From the NCBI GenBank assembly GCA_913053815.1, contig CAJXGK010000093.1, positions 1 through 7,030 of the forward strand: a stretch of DNA of 7,030 bases, read 5' to 3'. Below the pieces are notes generated by a model, which ran no database searches, was not told the origin of the DNA, and was given only the letters and a program-made list of their open reading frames with translations. Source of the stretch: an uncultured Rhodanobacteraceae bacterium. Its GTDB lineage: Bacteria > Pseudomonadota > Gammaproteobacteria > Xanthomonadales > Rhodanobacteraceae. Both the position numbers and the translations under genes were made by a program. Shown here one piece after another: positions 1 to 7,030 of the stretch. Each line of letters begins with the position of its first letter. The stretch's first letter is position 1.

Positions 1-1455
1 GATAATCGCACCTTCCTGACTTGGATAACGGGTGCCGGCAAACGGACGCGCCACGATGCGCCCTCCGGCCATACCCTTACCGACGTAATCATTGGCCTCG
101 CCCTCCAGCACGATATGCACGCCCCCGGCATTCCAGGCCCCGAGACTCTGCCCGGCGCTGCCGTGCAGCATCAGTTCAATCGGGGCATCACTCATGCCCA
201 GGTTGTCCCAACGCCGAGCCACCTCACCGGATAAGCGAGCCCCGATGGAGCGGTCCGTATTGGTCACGGGATACTCAAACCGGCCGCCAAGATGTCCTTC
301 CACGGTGGCGGCCGTATCCTCGGCAATACGTAACGCCAAGGCCGAGGACTGATGCGGAGCACGCGGGACGATGCAACTCCGGTCCACCTCATTTTTCAAA
401 CCATCGGCAAGAATAGGCTGCAGGGTCAATTTGCGTTGCCGCGAGGTACTGCCCTCGATAATCTCCAGCAAGTCGGTTCGGCCGACCAGCTCACCCAGGC
501 TGCCGACACCCAGCCGCGCCAGCAACATACGGGTTTCCTCGGCCACGAACTGAAAGAAATTCATCACCCTCTCGGGTTGGCCGCTGAAATGCTTGGAGCG
601 CAGGATTTCATTCTGTGTGGCCACCCCGGTTGCACAGTTATTCAAATGGCACTTCCGTAGAAACTTGCAGCCCAGAGCGATCATCGGGGCGGTACCAAAA
701 CCGAAACTGTCCGCGCCAAGCATGGCGGCCTTGACCACATCCAGACCGGTCTTCAACCCTCCATCGGTCTGCAATATCACCCGCTCACGCAAGCCATTGC
801 GGCTCAGGGTCTGATGGGTTTCCGACAGACCGAGTTCCCAGGGCACGCCGGCGCTATGAATCGAACTGATCGGGCTGGCTCCGGTGCCCCCATCATGACC
901 GGAAATCGTGATCAGGTCGGCACCGGCCTTGACCACCCCGGCGGCGACCGTTCCCACCCCGGCATGAGCAACCAGTTTGACGGATACCAGAGCCTCGGGG
1001 TTCACTTCTTTCAAATCGAAGATCAACTGTGCCAGATCCTCGATCGAATAGATGTCGTGATGCGGCGGTGGAGAAATCAGGCCGATCCCGGGCCGGGCAT
1101 AGCGCAACCGGGCAATCATCTCGTTAACCTTATGCCCGGGCAAGCGGCCACCCTCTCCAGGTTTGGCCCCTTGAGCAATCTTGATCTGCAAGACCTCAGC
1201 ATGCACCAAATAGGCCGGCGTGACTCCGAACCGGCCCGAGGCGATCTGTTTGATCTGCGATACCCGCTCAGTCCCGTAACGGGAGGGATCCTCACCACCC
1301 TCGCCGGAATTGGACCGCCCGCCAAGGCGGTTCATAGCGATTGCCAGGGCCTCATGGGCTTCAGGCGACAGGGCCCCCAGTGACATACCGGCCGAATCAA
1401 AGCGTTTCAGAATGGCCCGGGCCGACTCGACTTCCGGCAGAGGCAGGAGTCTATC
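1..1455 (-). CDS. gltB: Glutamate synthase large subunit, C-terminal part in the shifted frame (partial at window edge)
   Basis: This continues the same gltB gene, one frame over. It starts at [19 protein letters not shown] and reads without a stop to base 1 (485 codons). It holds the FMN-binding synthase barrel, where FMN takes electrons from GltD and 2-iminoglutarate is reduced. Visible motifs are SNSGEGGED (about residues 886-894 of the restored protein), [27 protein letters not shown] and [11 protein letters not shown] (about 1023-1032). Three 3Fe-4S cysteines have the family spacing C-x5-C-x4-C, at codons 667-669, 649-651 and 634-636 (about C1101, C1107, C1112). The C-terminal beta-helix (GXGXG) domain begins near residue 1270 with [14 protein letters not shown] and is cut by the window edge. 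GltB is usually about 1,500 residues, so roughly 170 are missing. There is no convincing internal start or ribosome site, so it is unlikely to be translated alone. gltD may follow beyond the window, which is an inference. Confidence 0.93.
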
Positions 1456-3968
1456 CTCAGGGCTGCCGGCACCCGGTTCTGCACCAAGGATGCATACCGT
1501 AAGTAATCAGCAAAGTCCCCACTGCGTACCGCCTGCTGCAGACTGCTGACCACATCCGGGTTGTGCATGTGCGTCTCACCATAAGAGGTGTAGTTCAGCA
1601 CCCCGCCCACCCGCATGGGCACGGCATCCTGCCAGGCCTCGGCCATCAGAATGCGCTGGTCGGCATCGATATCGTCGAATCCCGCACCGCCGATACGGGA
1701 AGGCGTGCCGGGAAAGCACCGCTCCACTACCGCCGGGTCAAAACCAAGCAGCTCGAACAATTGCGCCCCACGGTAGGAGGTAATCGTAGCAATGCCGCAC
1801 TTGGAGATGATTTTCAATAGCCCCTTGCAGATACCGCGTCGATAGTGACGGCCAATCTCATTGACCGGCTCAAATTCCGGGCTGTGGATCTGACCGGCAT
1901 TCGCCAACGCAAACAGACTCTGGTAGGCCAACCAAGGGTAGATCGCCGTAGCACCAAAACCGATCAGGCAGGCATAGTGGTGTGGATTGCGGGTGGTGGC
2001 GGTTTCAACGATCAGGTTGCAATCACAGCGCAAGCCCTTGTCCACCAGGCGCGCGTGGATCGCCCCGGTGGCCAGCAAGGCATGGATGGGAATCTGCTCG
2101 CGGCGGATATGGCGATCAGTAAGCAGCAGCAGGATGGCCCCCTGCTGTACTGCGGCCTCAGCGGCGTCACACAGTCGAACCAGGGCCGATTCGAGATCCT
2201 CATCCTCGGCATGAGCAAGATCGAGACGGACCGGGTGCCGATTAAACGGCTCCATGGCCAGCAACTGCCGTAGCTTGCGCTGGGAGAGAATCGGTGAGTT
2301 CAGCATCACCTGGCAGGCACTATCCGGACTGGTTACGAACAGATTGCCCTCAGCACCGATCTGGGTGGACAGAGACATCACCAAACGCTCCCGCAAAGGG
2401 TCTATGGGCGGATTGGTGACTTGGGCAAAGGCCTGCCGGCAACAGGCATACAGTGGCCGCACCTGATGCGAAAGCACGGCGATAGGCGTGTCATCGCCCA
2501 TCGCGCCGATGGCCTCGGACTCGGTCTCTGCCAACACTTTCAGGGCCTGGTCCAGTTCCTCGGCACTCAAGCCGAATAATTTCTGATAACGACGCAAATC
2601 TGCCACCGGCAAAGGCTCGGCCGCCAGGGTGGGGTCGATCAGGTAGGCCTCAAGATAGGTCATGCCCGCACGTAGCCAGGCCTTGAAAGGAGCCCGGGCC
2701 CGATTGACGGCATCCACTGCGGCATCATCCAGCAAGCGTTTTTCCTGCAGGTCGACGGCAATCATCTGGCCCGGTCCGAGTTGTCCCCGTGCGGTCACCC
2801 GTTCGGCCGGCACATCCCAAAGCCCCGCTTCGGACGCGACGATCAGGTAATTATCATCGGTGCGCAGCCAACGCGCCGGGCGCAGACCGTTGCGATCCAG
2901 CGCACAGGCAGCATAACGGCCATCGCACAACACCACCCCGGCCGGCCCATCCCAGGGCTCGCTATGCAGATCATAGTATTCATAGAACGCCTCAAGATCC
3001 TCATCGATGTCCTCGCGTGCCTGCCAAGCCGGCGGCATGGTGATACGTACCGCCGCCAGCATATCGAGCCCACCGATCAGCAGGGTCTCGATCATCGAAT
3101 CCAGACTCTGCGAATCTGAACCCTGTTGGGTAACCAGTGGCCCCAGCCCGGAAAAATCTATGTAGGGTGAGTTCATCTTCGGAGTTCGCGCCCGCATCCA
3201 ATTGCGGTTGCCGCGAATAGTATTGATCTCACCATTGTGGGCGAGTAGCCGGAACGGCTGTGCCAGGGACCACTGCGGCAAGGTGTTGGTGGAATAGCGC
3301 TGATGAAAAACCACCGCAGAACTGACCAGCTCCGGATGCTGTAGATCGGGATAGACCGTGCACAGGGCACCGGGAATCGCCATAGCCTTGTAGCCAATGG
3401 TGGCTACCGACAGGCTGACCAAATACGCCTGCTCAGCAAAATCCACATCCTTCTCAAGCAAACGGCGAACCCGGAATAGACGCCGTTCAAAGCTAACTTC
3501 GTCGAGGTTCTCGGGAGCATGGACGAACACCTGGCGTACCTCGGGCCGGGTGGCGATCGCTATCGGCCCGCATCCCGCTTCGTTCACGGGGACCTCGCGC
3601 CAGCCTGCCAGACTCAGCTCTTCAGCCTTGAGACGCCGTTCCAGACGACTCTGCAAAGCTGCAATCGCCTCATTGTCACGAGGAAAAAATACTAAACCCG
3701 AGGCAAACTGAGCCGCCAGTTTGATCCCGGCCTCGGCCGCCAGAGCTCTCAGCCATGCCGTCGGCCGATGTAACAACACCCCGCAACCATCCCCACTCAA
3801 ACCATCGGCACTCACCCCGCCACGATGCGACATGCGAGCGAGTGCCGTAAAGGCACGATCCACCAACTCTCTGGAAGCCAGGTTATCCACCTGCGCGATC
3901 ATGCCAAAGCCGCAGCTATCATGTTCCCAAGCTGGGTCGTAAAGGCCTTGTTGCGCGCGATCCTCCAT
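1407..3968 (-). CDS. gltB: Glutamate synthase large subunit, N-terminal part (ends early at a frameshift)
   Basis: This is the alpha subunit of glutamate synthase (GOGAT). It hydrolyses glutamine and passes the ammonia to 2-oxoglutarate, making glutamate in the cytosol together with the GltD subunit. From ATG 3968 it encodes 853 residues. The Ntn-type glutaminase domain comes first. The likely nucleophile is C19 in [10 protein letters not shown], so a short propeptide of 18 residues would be removed. RMSHRGG and GDGCG follow, then the glutamine-site loop HNGEINT with N245/G246. The central domain carries [10 protein letters not shown] (N519). Family similarity runs to about R838; the last 15 residues are out-of-frame nonsense ending at TGA 1407-1409. 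I prefer ATG 3968 because GAGG lies 5 nt upstream. A TTG at 4049 would extend the frame by 27 residues but has no ribosome site and may overlap the promoter. Family and function are very secure. Whether the gene is functional depends on the frameshift at 1455. Confidence 0.95.
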   Translation of the reverse strand: MEDRAQQGLYDPAWEHDSCGFGMIAQVDNLASRELVDRAFTALARMSHRGGVSADGLSGDGCGVLLHRPTAWLRALAAEAGIKLAAQFASGLVFFPRDNEAIAALQSRLERRLKAEELSLAGWREVPVNEAGCGPIAIATRPEVRQVFVHAPENLDEVSFERRLFRVRRLLEKDVDFAEQAYLVSLSVATIGYKAMAIPGALCTVYPDLQHPELVSSAVVFHQRYSTNTLPQWSLAQPFRLLAHNGEINTIRGNRNWMRARTPKMNSPYIDFSGLGPLVTQQGSDSQSLDSMIETLLIGGLDMLAAVRITMPPAWQAREDIDEDLEAFYEYYDLHSEPWDGPAGVVLCDGRYAACALDRNGLRPARWLRTDDNYLIVASEAGLWDVPAERVTARGQLGPGQMIAVDLQEKRLLDDAAVDAVNRARAPFKAWLRAGMTYLEAYLIDPTLAAEPLPVADLRRYQKLFGLSAEELDQALKVLAETESEAIGAMGDDTPIAVLSHQVRPLYACCRQAFAQVTNPPIDPLRERLVMSLSTQIGAEGNLFVTSPDSACQVMLNSPILSQRKLRQLLAMEPFNRHPVRLDLAHAEDEDLESALVRLCDAAEAAVQQGAILLLLTDRHIRREQIPIHALLATGAIHARLVDKGLRCDCNLIVETATTRNPHHYACLIGFGATAIYPWLAYQSLFALANAGQIHSPEFEPVNEIGRHYRRGICKGLLKIISKCGIATITSYRGAQLFELLGFDPAVVERCFPGTPSRIGGAGFDDIDADQRILMAEAWQDAVPMRVGGVLNYTSYGETHMHNPDVVSSLQQAVRSGDFADYLRYASLVQNRVPAALRIDSCLCRKSSRPGPF
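1455..1456 (-). other. gltB: Single-base frameshift in gltB
   Basis: On the coding strand the sequence reads GCC CTG AGG ATA GAC TCC, which leads to a TGA 15 codons after AGG. Adding one G to the GG run (plus-strand CC at 1455-1456) gives GCC CTG AGG GAT AGA CTC CTG. That reads [11 protein letters not shown] and joins the two family-like halves with no residue lost. The pattern is a one-base deletion. There is no X-XXY-YYZ slippery heptamer here, so programmed -1 frameshifting is unlikely. A sequencing or assembly error and a true inactivating mutation cannot be told apart from this sequence. Confidence 0.88.
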
Positions 3969-3973
3969 CAACA

Positions 3974-3977
3974 CCTC
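3974..3977 (-). promoter_or_regulatory. Shine-Dalgarno site deciding the gltB start
   Basis: The coding strand shows GAGG followed by TGTTG and then ATG at 3968, a 5-nt spacing. It supports the internal ATG over the upstream TTG at 4049, which is preceded by AACTATTT and lacks any such site. Confidence 0.7.
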
Positions 3978-4019
3978 ATAAGCAAACAGCTTACCGTACA
4001 GCACGGCAAGCAAAGCATT

Positions 4020-4049
4020 GGGATAGCATGAAATGTTGCTGCGCGTCAA
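4020..4049 (-). promoter_or_regulatory. Candidate sigma-70 promoter for gltB
   Basis: On the minus strand TTGACG (4049-4044) matches the -35 consensus at five of six positions. After 18 bases comes TATCCC (4025-4020), a poor -10 helped by an extended TG-n immediately upstream (TGCTATCCC). Transcription would start near 4013, giving a leader of about 45 nt before ATG 3968. The position is sensible, but the -10 box is weak, so this is only a candidate. Confidence 0.35.
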
Positions 4050-4205
4050 AAATAGTTGGCAATGAAACCTTCGGGTGGCCTACGGCTCGTTAGCTCAGAC
4101 TCATTTACCACAAGGACAATGCACTACCCCATCGTCACTGAAGCGGCAGACCTGGGAGCACGAGCAACCGGCACCCTAGACAGCGAGGTGCCCGCAATCC
4201 AACGC

Positions 4206-4221
4206 TGTGTAAGGATCGGTA
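4206..4221 (+). repeat. Candidate terminal inverted repeat, right end of the IS relic
   Basis: TGTGTAAGGATCGGTA pairs imperfectly with the minus-strand reading of 4713-4728 (TGTGCAGGTCTCGGCA; 11 of 16 identical, three of the five differences being transitions). The transposase C-terminal remnant runs into this end, as expected for the 3' end of the gene. Degenerate, hence tentative. Confidence 0.35.
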
Positions 4222-4666
4222 AGGCTACGCAATTTTTTGGCAAATAATTCCAGGTGGGGGCGCTACCATTCCTGCAAGGTTTCGATTTCGACCGCAGGTA
4301 TCAGGTCATACCGCCTGGATAAACTCTGTCGGCGCAAGCAACACTCCAGACCCCAACGCGATCCCACCGAATTGAGAAACTCACGGACTACCCCTAACAG
4401 GTCATCGAGCGATAAACAGCAGCGTACGTCGTAGCTCTACCGTCACCGCTTCCTGGGCGGACGTGAGGGGGGCTTGCAAGCGGCACGATATAGACGAGGC
4501 GTTCGTGCACACCGGAACGCTTGCGCCAACGGAGAAGGGTATCGACGGTTACTCCCACTCACGCGCCAGACCTCGGTGACGGGATGTCAAACGCTGAATG
4601 TGGGCACGAGTCTGGCGATCATTCCCCTCAGCAATTGCTTACGAACCTCAAGACGCTGCGGTTCAC
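4209..4666 (-). pseudogene. IS481-family transposase relic (frameshifted, DDE core deleted)
   Basis: Translating the minus strand in successive frames gives an ordered series of family-like segments. TRAHIQRLTSRHRGLAREW (4611-4555) leads in another frame to GVTVDTLLRWRKRSGVHER (4555-4499), together a helix-turn-helix. Then come LYRAACKPP (from 4493), LTSAQEAVTVELRRTLL (from 4467) and, from 4415, LSLDDLLGVVREFLN followed by GLECCLRR. This order matches recalled IS481 transposases, which read roughly KWRKR-SVHDR, LTPAQEAVAVALRKTLL, SLDDLLAVVREFLN, GLDRCLRRHG. The frame then jumps to LQEW, a TAG (4263-4265) and LELFAKK-LT, matching the extreme C-terminus (LQEW-x5-ELFVKR). At least three frameshifts and one stop are present, and about 200 residues with the catalytic DDE triad are absent. 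GTG 4666 is a guess at the old start. It cannot encode an active transposase. Confidence 0.6.
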
Positions 4667-4680
4667 GTCCAAGGTGGACT

Positions 4681-4700
4681 TGGCGTGACTCCACACGCCA
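4681..4700. repeat. Perfect 7-bp inverted repeat upstream of putA
   Basis: TGGCGTG and CACGCCA flank a 6-base loop (ACTCCA). The repeat lies 75 bp before the putA ATG and inside the IS relic. It could be a subterminal element of the old IS, an operator for a putA regulator, or a small hairpin in a leader. No T-run follows on either strand, so it is not a typical intrinsic terminator. Confidence 0.4.
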
Positions 4701-4712
4701 CCGAGATATGGC

Positions 4713-4728
4713 TGCCGAGACCTGCACA
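4713..4728 (-). repeat. Candidate terminal inverted repeat, left end of the IS relic
   Basis: On the minus strand this reads TGTGCAGGTCTCGGCA and is the partner of 4206-4221. It lies about 60 bp upstream of the possible transposase start and 47 bp before the putA start codon. Degenerate, hence tentative. Confidence 0.35.
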
Positions 4729-4764
4729 AATGCGTACACTATGCAGTTCACATTGGCCCCATCC

Positions 4765-4771
4765 AAGTAGG
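4765..4771 (+). promoter_or_regulatory. Weak Shine-Dalgarno site for putA
   Basis: AAGTAGG resembles AAGGAGG with one mismatch and sits 4 nt before ATG 4776. It supports this ATG, which is also the first ATG in the frame after an upstream in-frame TGA at 4686-4688. Confidence 0.5.
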
Positions 4772-4775
4772 TCAC

Positions 4776-7030
4776 ATGGACATTCTCAGCCCCGAATTAC
4801 CTAGGTATCCGGCCCCGGATCCCGCCATCACTGCCGCCTGGCTACAGGATGAGGATCTTGCCGTCGGTGCCTTGTTGAAGACCACCCGACTGTCTGAAGA
4901 CGAACGCGAAGCAATACGCCAACAGAGTATCTCTCTGGTGGAGCGGGTTCGCGCCCACAACAACGACCTGAGCATGATCGAATCCTTCATGCGGCAATAC
5001 GATTTGTCCAGTCAGGAGGGCGTGCTGCTGATGTGTGTGGCTGAAGCATTACTACGCATCCCCGACTCCGATACGGCCGATCGGCTGATCCAGGACAAGC
5101 TTGGCAATGCCGACTGGAAGCGCCATCTCGGCCAGAGTGAATCGCTGTTGGTCAATGCCTCGACCTGGGGTCTGATGCTCACCGGGCGCATGGTAAAACT
5201 CGGCAACAAAACCGAGCAAGATGCCTTCGCGGCACTGAAACACCTTGCTGCCCGCGTCGGTGAACCTCTGGTACGTCTAGCTGTGCGCCGGGCCATGCGG
5301 ATTATGGGCCACCAATTTGTCATGGGACGCACCATCAAGGAAGCGCTCGAGCGCGGCCGAGCTAAACCGCTACGTCACTACCGGTACTCGTTCGACATGC
5401 TCGGTGAAGCGGCACTCACGGCCGAAGATGCCGGACACTATCTACAGGCCTACCATCATGCCATTGTCCTCCTCGGTCACAGTGGTCCCTGGCCGGATAT
5501 CCTCGCCGCCCCTTCGATCTCGGTAAAGCTTTCCGCACTGCATCCACGCTACGAAGTAACCCAGTCTAAGCGGGTTATTAACGAACTAGGGTTGCGGCTG
5601 CTGCAACTGGCCGAACTGGCTCACGCCCAAGGCATCGGCCTGACCGTGGATGCTGAAGAGGCCGAACGGCTCGAACTCTCTCTGGAAGTATTCGAAAAGG
5701 TATTCACGGCCCCCTCTCTGGCTGGTTGGGGCGGCTTGGGGATCGCCGTGCAGGCCTATCTGAAACGCGCCCCACAGGTGATCCAGTGGCTTGGCGAAAT
5801 GGCTCGCCAACAGCAGCGTCGTTGCTGTGTACGGTTGGTCAAGGGCGCGTATTGGGATGCAGAAATCAAACATGCCCAAGAATTAGGCTGGCCCGGCTAC
5901 CCGGTATTCACTCGCAAGGTGAATACTGATGTCTCGTATCTAGCCTGCGCCCGGCAACTTCTGGAACTCGGTGAGGAGTTTATCTATCCAGCTTTTGCAA
6001 CTCACAACGCGCATACCGTAACCGCCATCCAGCATATGGCCCACGGACGCCCCTTCGAATTTCAACGTCTGCACGGTATGGGGGCTGATTTATATGCTGA
6101 GGCCATGGGGGAAGATGGCTCCGAGCCACCGTGTCGGGTGTATGCCCCGGTGGGTAGTCATGAAGACCTACTGCCCTATTTAGTCAGACGTTTACTCGAA
6201 AATGGTGCCAACACTAGTTTCGTCAACCGTATCTCCGATCTGCACGTAGCCGCTACGGATCTGGCCGCTGACCCTTGTCAACAAGCCGCTGCACACGCTC
6301 ACAAAGCCCACCCGCGCATCCCCTTGCCGGTCTGTGTATATCTACCCATCAGGAAAAATTCTATGGGTGTCAATTTTGCGGATCTTGATGAAATGCAGGC
6401 GCTGGCTATCGCCGTGAATACGGATCGGGGTCCGTGGCAAGCCACGCCGCTGGTGCCGGGCAGCCAAGCCCAAGGCGCCTGGTTCGAAGTGCGGGATCCA
6501 AGTGATACTCGACTGACGGTCGGACGCTGGCAGGCCAGCACTTCGACCCAGGTCGATCAGGCTTTCAACAATGCCCAGGCTGCACAACCCGCCTGGGACG
6601 CCACCGCCGCAGACTCCCGAGCCAAGATCCTGGAAAGTGCTGCGGATTTGCTCGAAAAGCAACGCGGCCCGTTTATCACCATGTGCGTCCGCGAGGCCGG
6701 CAAGACCCTCGCCGCGGCGGTCGCGGAAGTACGTGAGGCGGTGGATTTTCTTCGCTACTATGCTTACCAGGTACGGCAGCAGTTTGCCGAGCCAATGATC
6801 CTGCCCGGACCCACCGGCGAAAGTAACTGCCTGTCCCTACATGGCCGTGGCGTATTCGTCTGCATCAGTCCTTGGAATTTCCCTCTGGCTATTTTTACCG
6901 GACAGATTACGGCAGCCCTGGCCGCCGGCAATGCGGTGTTAGCCAAGCCGGCTGAGCAGGCCACCCTGATCGGCCATGCCATGATTCAGTTGCTACATCA
7001 AGCGGGCATTCCCGAGCCACTCCTGCAGTT
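4776..7030 (+). CDS. putA: Bifunctional proline dehydrogenase / L-glutamate gamma-semialdehyde (P5C) dehydrogenase, partial at the 3' end
   Basis: PutA oxidises proline to P5C with FAD, passing electrons to membrane quinone, then oxidises the glutamate semialdehyde to glutamate with NAD+. The 751 codons present contain no stop. Residues 1 to about 130 are the helical arm and linker of short PutA; no ribbon-helix-helix DNA-binding domain precedes them. The barrel shows SVKLSALHPRYE (K251), LTVDAEEAERLELS (D292), RLVKGAYWD (Y359), ATHNAHT (T409-), and RVYAPVGSHEDLLPYLVRR with Y456 and R471/R472. These are equivalents of E. coli PutA K329, D370, Y437, Y540 and R555/R556. The aldehyde dehydrogenase domain starts near W569, with EAGKT (640-644), ISPWNFPLAIF and the cofactor-binding lysine in AKPAE (K724). 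Its catalytic Cys and Glu lie beyond the window. Full length is likely over 1,000 residues. It is divergent from gltB. Lacking a DNA-binding domain, it cannot repress itself as E. coli PutA does. Confidence 0.95.
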   Translation, partial: MDILSPELPRYPAPDPAITAAWLQDEDLAVGALLKTTRLSEDEREAIRQQSISLVERVRAHNNDLSMIESFMRQYDLSSQEGVLLMCVAEALLRIPDSDTADRLIQDKLGNADWKRHLGQSESLLVNASTWGLMLTGRMVKLGNKTEQDAFAALKHLAARVGEPLVRLAVRRAMRIMGHQFVMGRTIKEALERGRAKPLRHYRYSFDMLGEAALTAEDAGHYLQAYHHAIVLLGHSGPWPDILAAPSISVKLSALHPRYEVTQSKRVINELGLRLLQLAELAHAQGIGLTVDAEEAERLELSLEVFEKVFTAPSLAGWGGLGIAVQAYLKRAPQVIQWLGEMARQQQRRCCVRLVKGAYWDAEIKHAQELGWPGYPVFTRKVNTDVSYLACARQLLELGEEFIYPAFATHNAHTVTAIQHMAHGRPFEFQRLHGMGADLYAEAMGEDGSEPPCRVYAPVGSHEDLLPYLVRRLLENGANTSFVNRISDLHVAATDLAADPCQQAAAHAHKAHPRIPLPVCVYLPIRKNSMGVNFADLDEMQALAIAVNTDRGPWQATPLVPGSQAQGAWFEVRDPSDTRLTVGRWQASTSTQVDQAFNNAQAAQPAWDATAADSRAKILESAADLLEKQRGPFITMCVREAGKTLAAAVAEVREAVDFLRYYAYQVRQQFAEPMILPGPTGESNCLSLHGRGVFVCISPWNFPLAIFTGQITAALAAGNAVLAKPAEQATLIGHAMIQLLHQAGIPEPLLQ

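Larger units (their letters stand above)
4206..4728 (-). mobile_element. Decayed insertion sequence, IS481-type, internally deleted
   Basis: This 523-bp block lies between gltB and putA. Its minus strand carries pieces of an IS481-type transposase, and its two ends resemble each other as degenerate terminal inverted repeats. The low end begins TGTGTAAGGATCGGTA. The high end, read on the minus strand, begins TGTGCAGGTCTCGGCA. They agree at 11 of 16 positions without gaps, and both start with the TGT typical of this family. No target-site duplication is evident. A complete element would be about 1.1 kb, so roughly half is missing, including the region for the DDE catalytic core. The element should be immobile. 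The family assignment comes from recalled sequence similarity, and the boundaries are tentative. Confidence 0.55.

Noticed and set aside
814..1383. Long open plus-strand frame opposite gltB, and others such as 1845-2273
   Set aside because: They are antisense to strongly conserved gltB codons, have no family resemblance or ribosome site, and are expected by chance opposite a GC-rich gene.
1440..1470. Programmed -1 ribosomal frameshifting in gltB
   Set aside because: The needed shift is -1, but CC-TGA-GGA-TAG contains no slippery heptamer. I saw no obvious downstream stimulatory hairpin, and gltB is not known to be recoded. A one-base indel is simpler.
4090..4098. TTAGCTCAG, which looks like the D-arm of a tRNA
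   Set aside because: There is no matching acceptor stem, anticodon arm or GGTTCGA-type T-loop at the right distances on the same strand.
4170..4192. GGCACC...GGTGCC inverted repeat as a terminator
   Set aside because: The stem is 6 bp with an 11-base loop and no following T-run. No gene ends nearby, since both neighbours are transcribed away from this spot.
4056..4247. Small plus-strand open frame (63 codons)
   Set aside because: No ribosome site, low-complexity unfamiliar translation, and it runs into the low end of the IS relic. No support as a gene.
4474..4770. Plus-strand open frame of 98 codons just before putA
   Set aside because: It lies opposite the transposase remnants on the minus strand, starts at a non-ATG codon without a ribosome site, and its Arg/Cys/Thr-rich translation has no recognisable pattern.
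1..7030. A new defence, mobile or biosynthetic system
   Set aside because: Apart from the two housekeeping metabolic genes and the IS relic, no further coding or array-like structure is supported on either strand.

Overview
The window looks like an ordinary chromosomal stretch from a gammaproteobacterium of moderately high G+C. This rests on the character of the two large proteins, not on any marker gene. It holds two large, divergently oriented metabolic genes, both cut by the window edges, and a gene-poor gap between them. On the minus strand is gltB, the large subunit of NADPH-type glutamate synthase. On the plus strand is putA, the bifunctional proline dehydrogenase / P5C dehydrogenase.

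Positions 1-3968, minus strand: gltB. The protein reads cleanly from a good Shine-Dalgarno and ATG at 3968 down to about 1457. It then loses frame by one base and stops at 1407. The family sequence resumes at once in the neighbouring frame and stays open to the window edge, through the FMN site, the 3Fe-4S cysteines and the start of the C-terminal beta-helix domain. The most economical reading is one missing base at 1455-1456: either a sequencing error or a recent loss-of-function mutation.

Positions 3969-4775: 807 bp with no intact gene. A candidate gltB promoter lies near 4020-4049. Positions 4050-4205 hold nothing I can identify. From 4206 to 4728 I recognise a decayed, internally deleted insertion sequence whose minus-strand coding remnants resemble IS481-type transposases. 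It includes the helix-turn-helix N-terminus, the following linker and the extreme C-terminus, but the DDE catalytic core is gone. Weak TGTG...CACA termini bound it. The relic ends only 47 bp before the putA start codon.

Positions 4776-7030, plus strand: putA. It starts without the ribbon-helix-helix DNA-binding domain of the long trifunctional PutA. It covers the whole proline dehydrogenase barrel and the front of the aldehyde dehydrogenase domain before the window ends.

The two genes are linked in metabolism: GltB makes glutamate from glutamine and 2-oxoglutarate, and PutA makes glutamate from proline. I found no RNA gene, CRISPR array or new defence-type or other undescribed system. The most notable points are the gltB frameshift and the unannotated transposase relic abutting putA.
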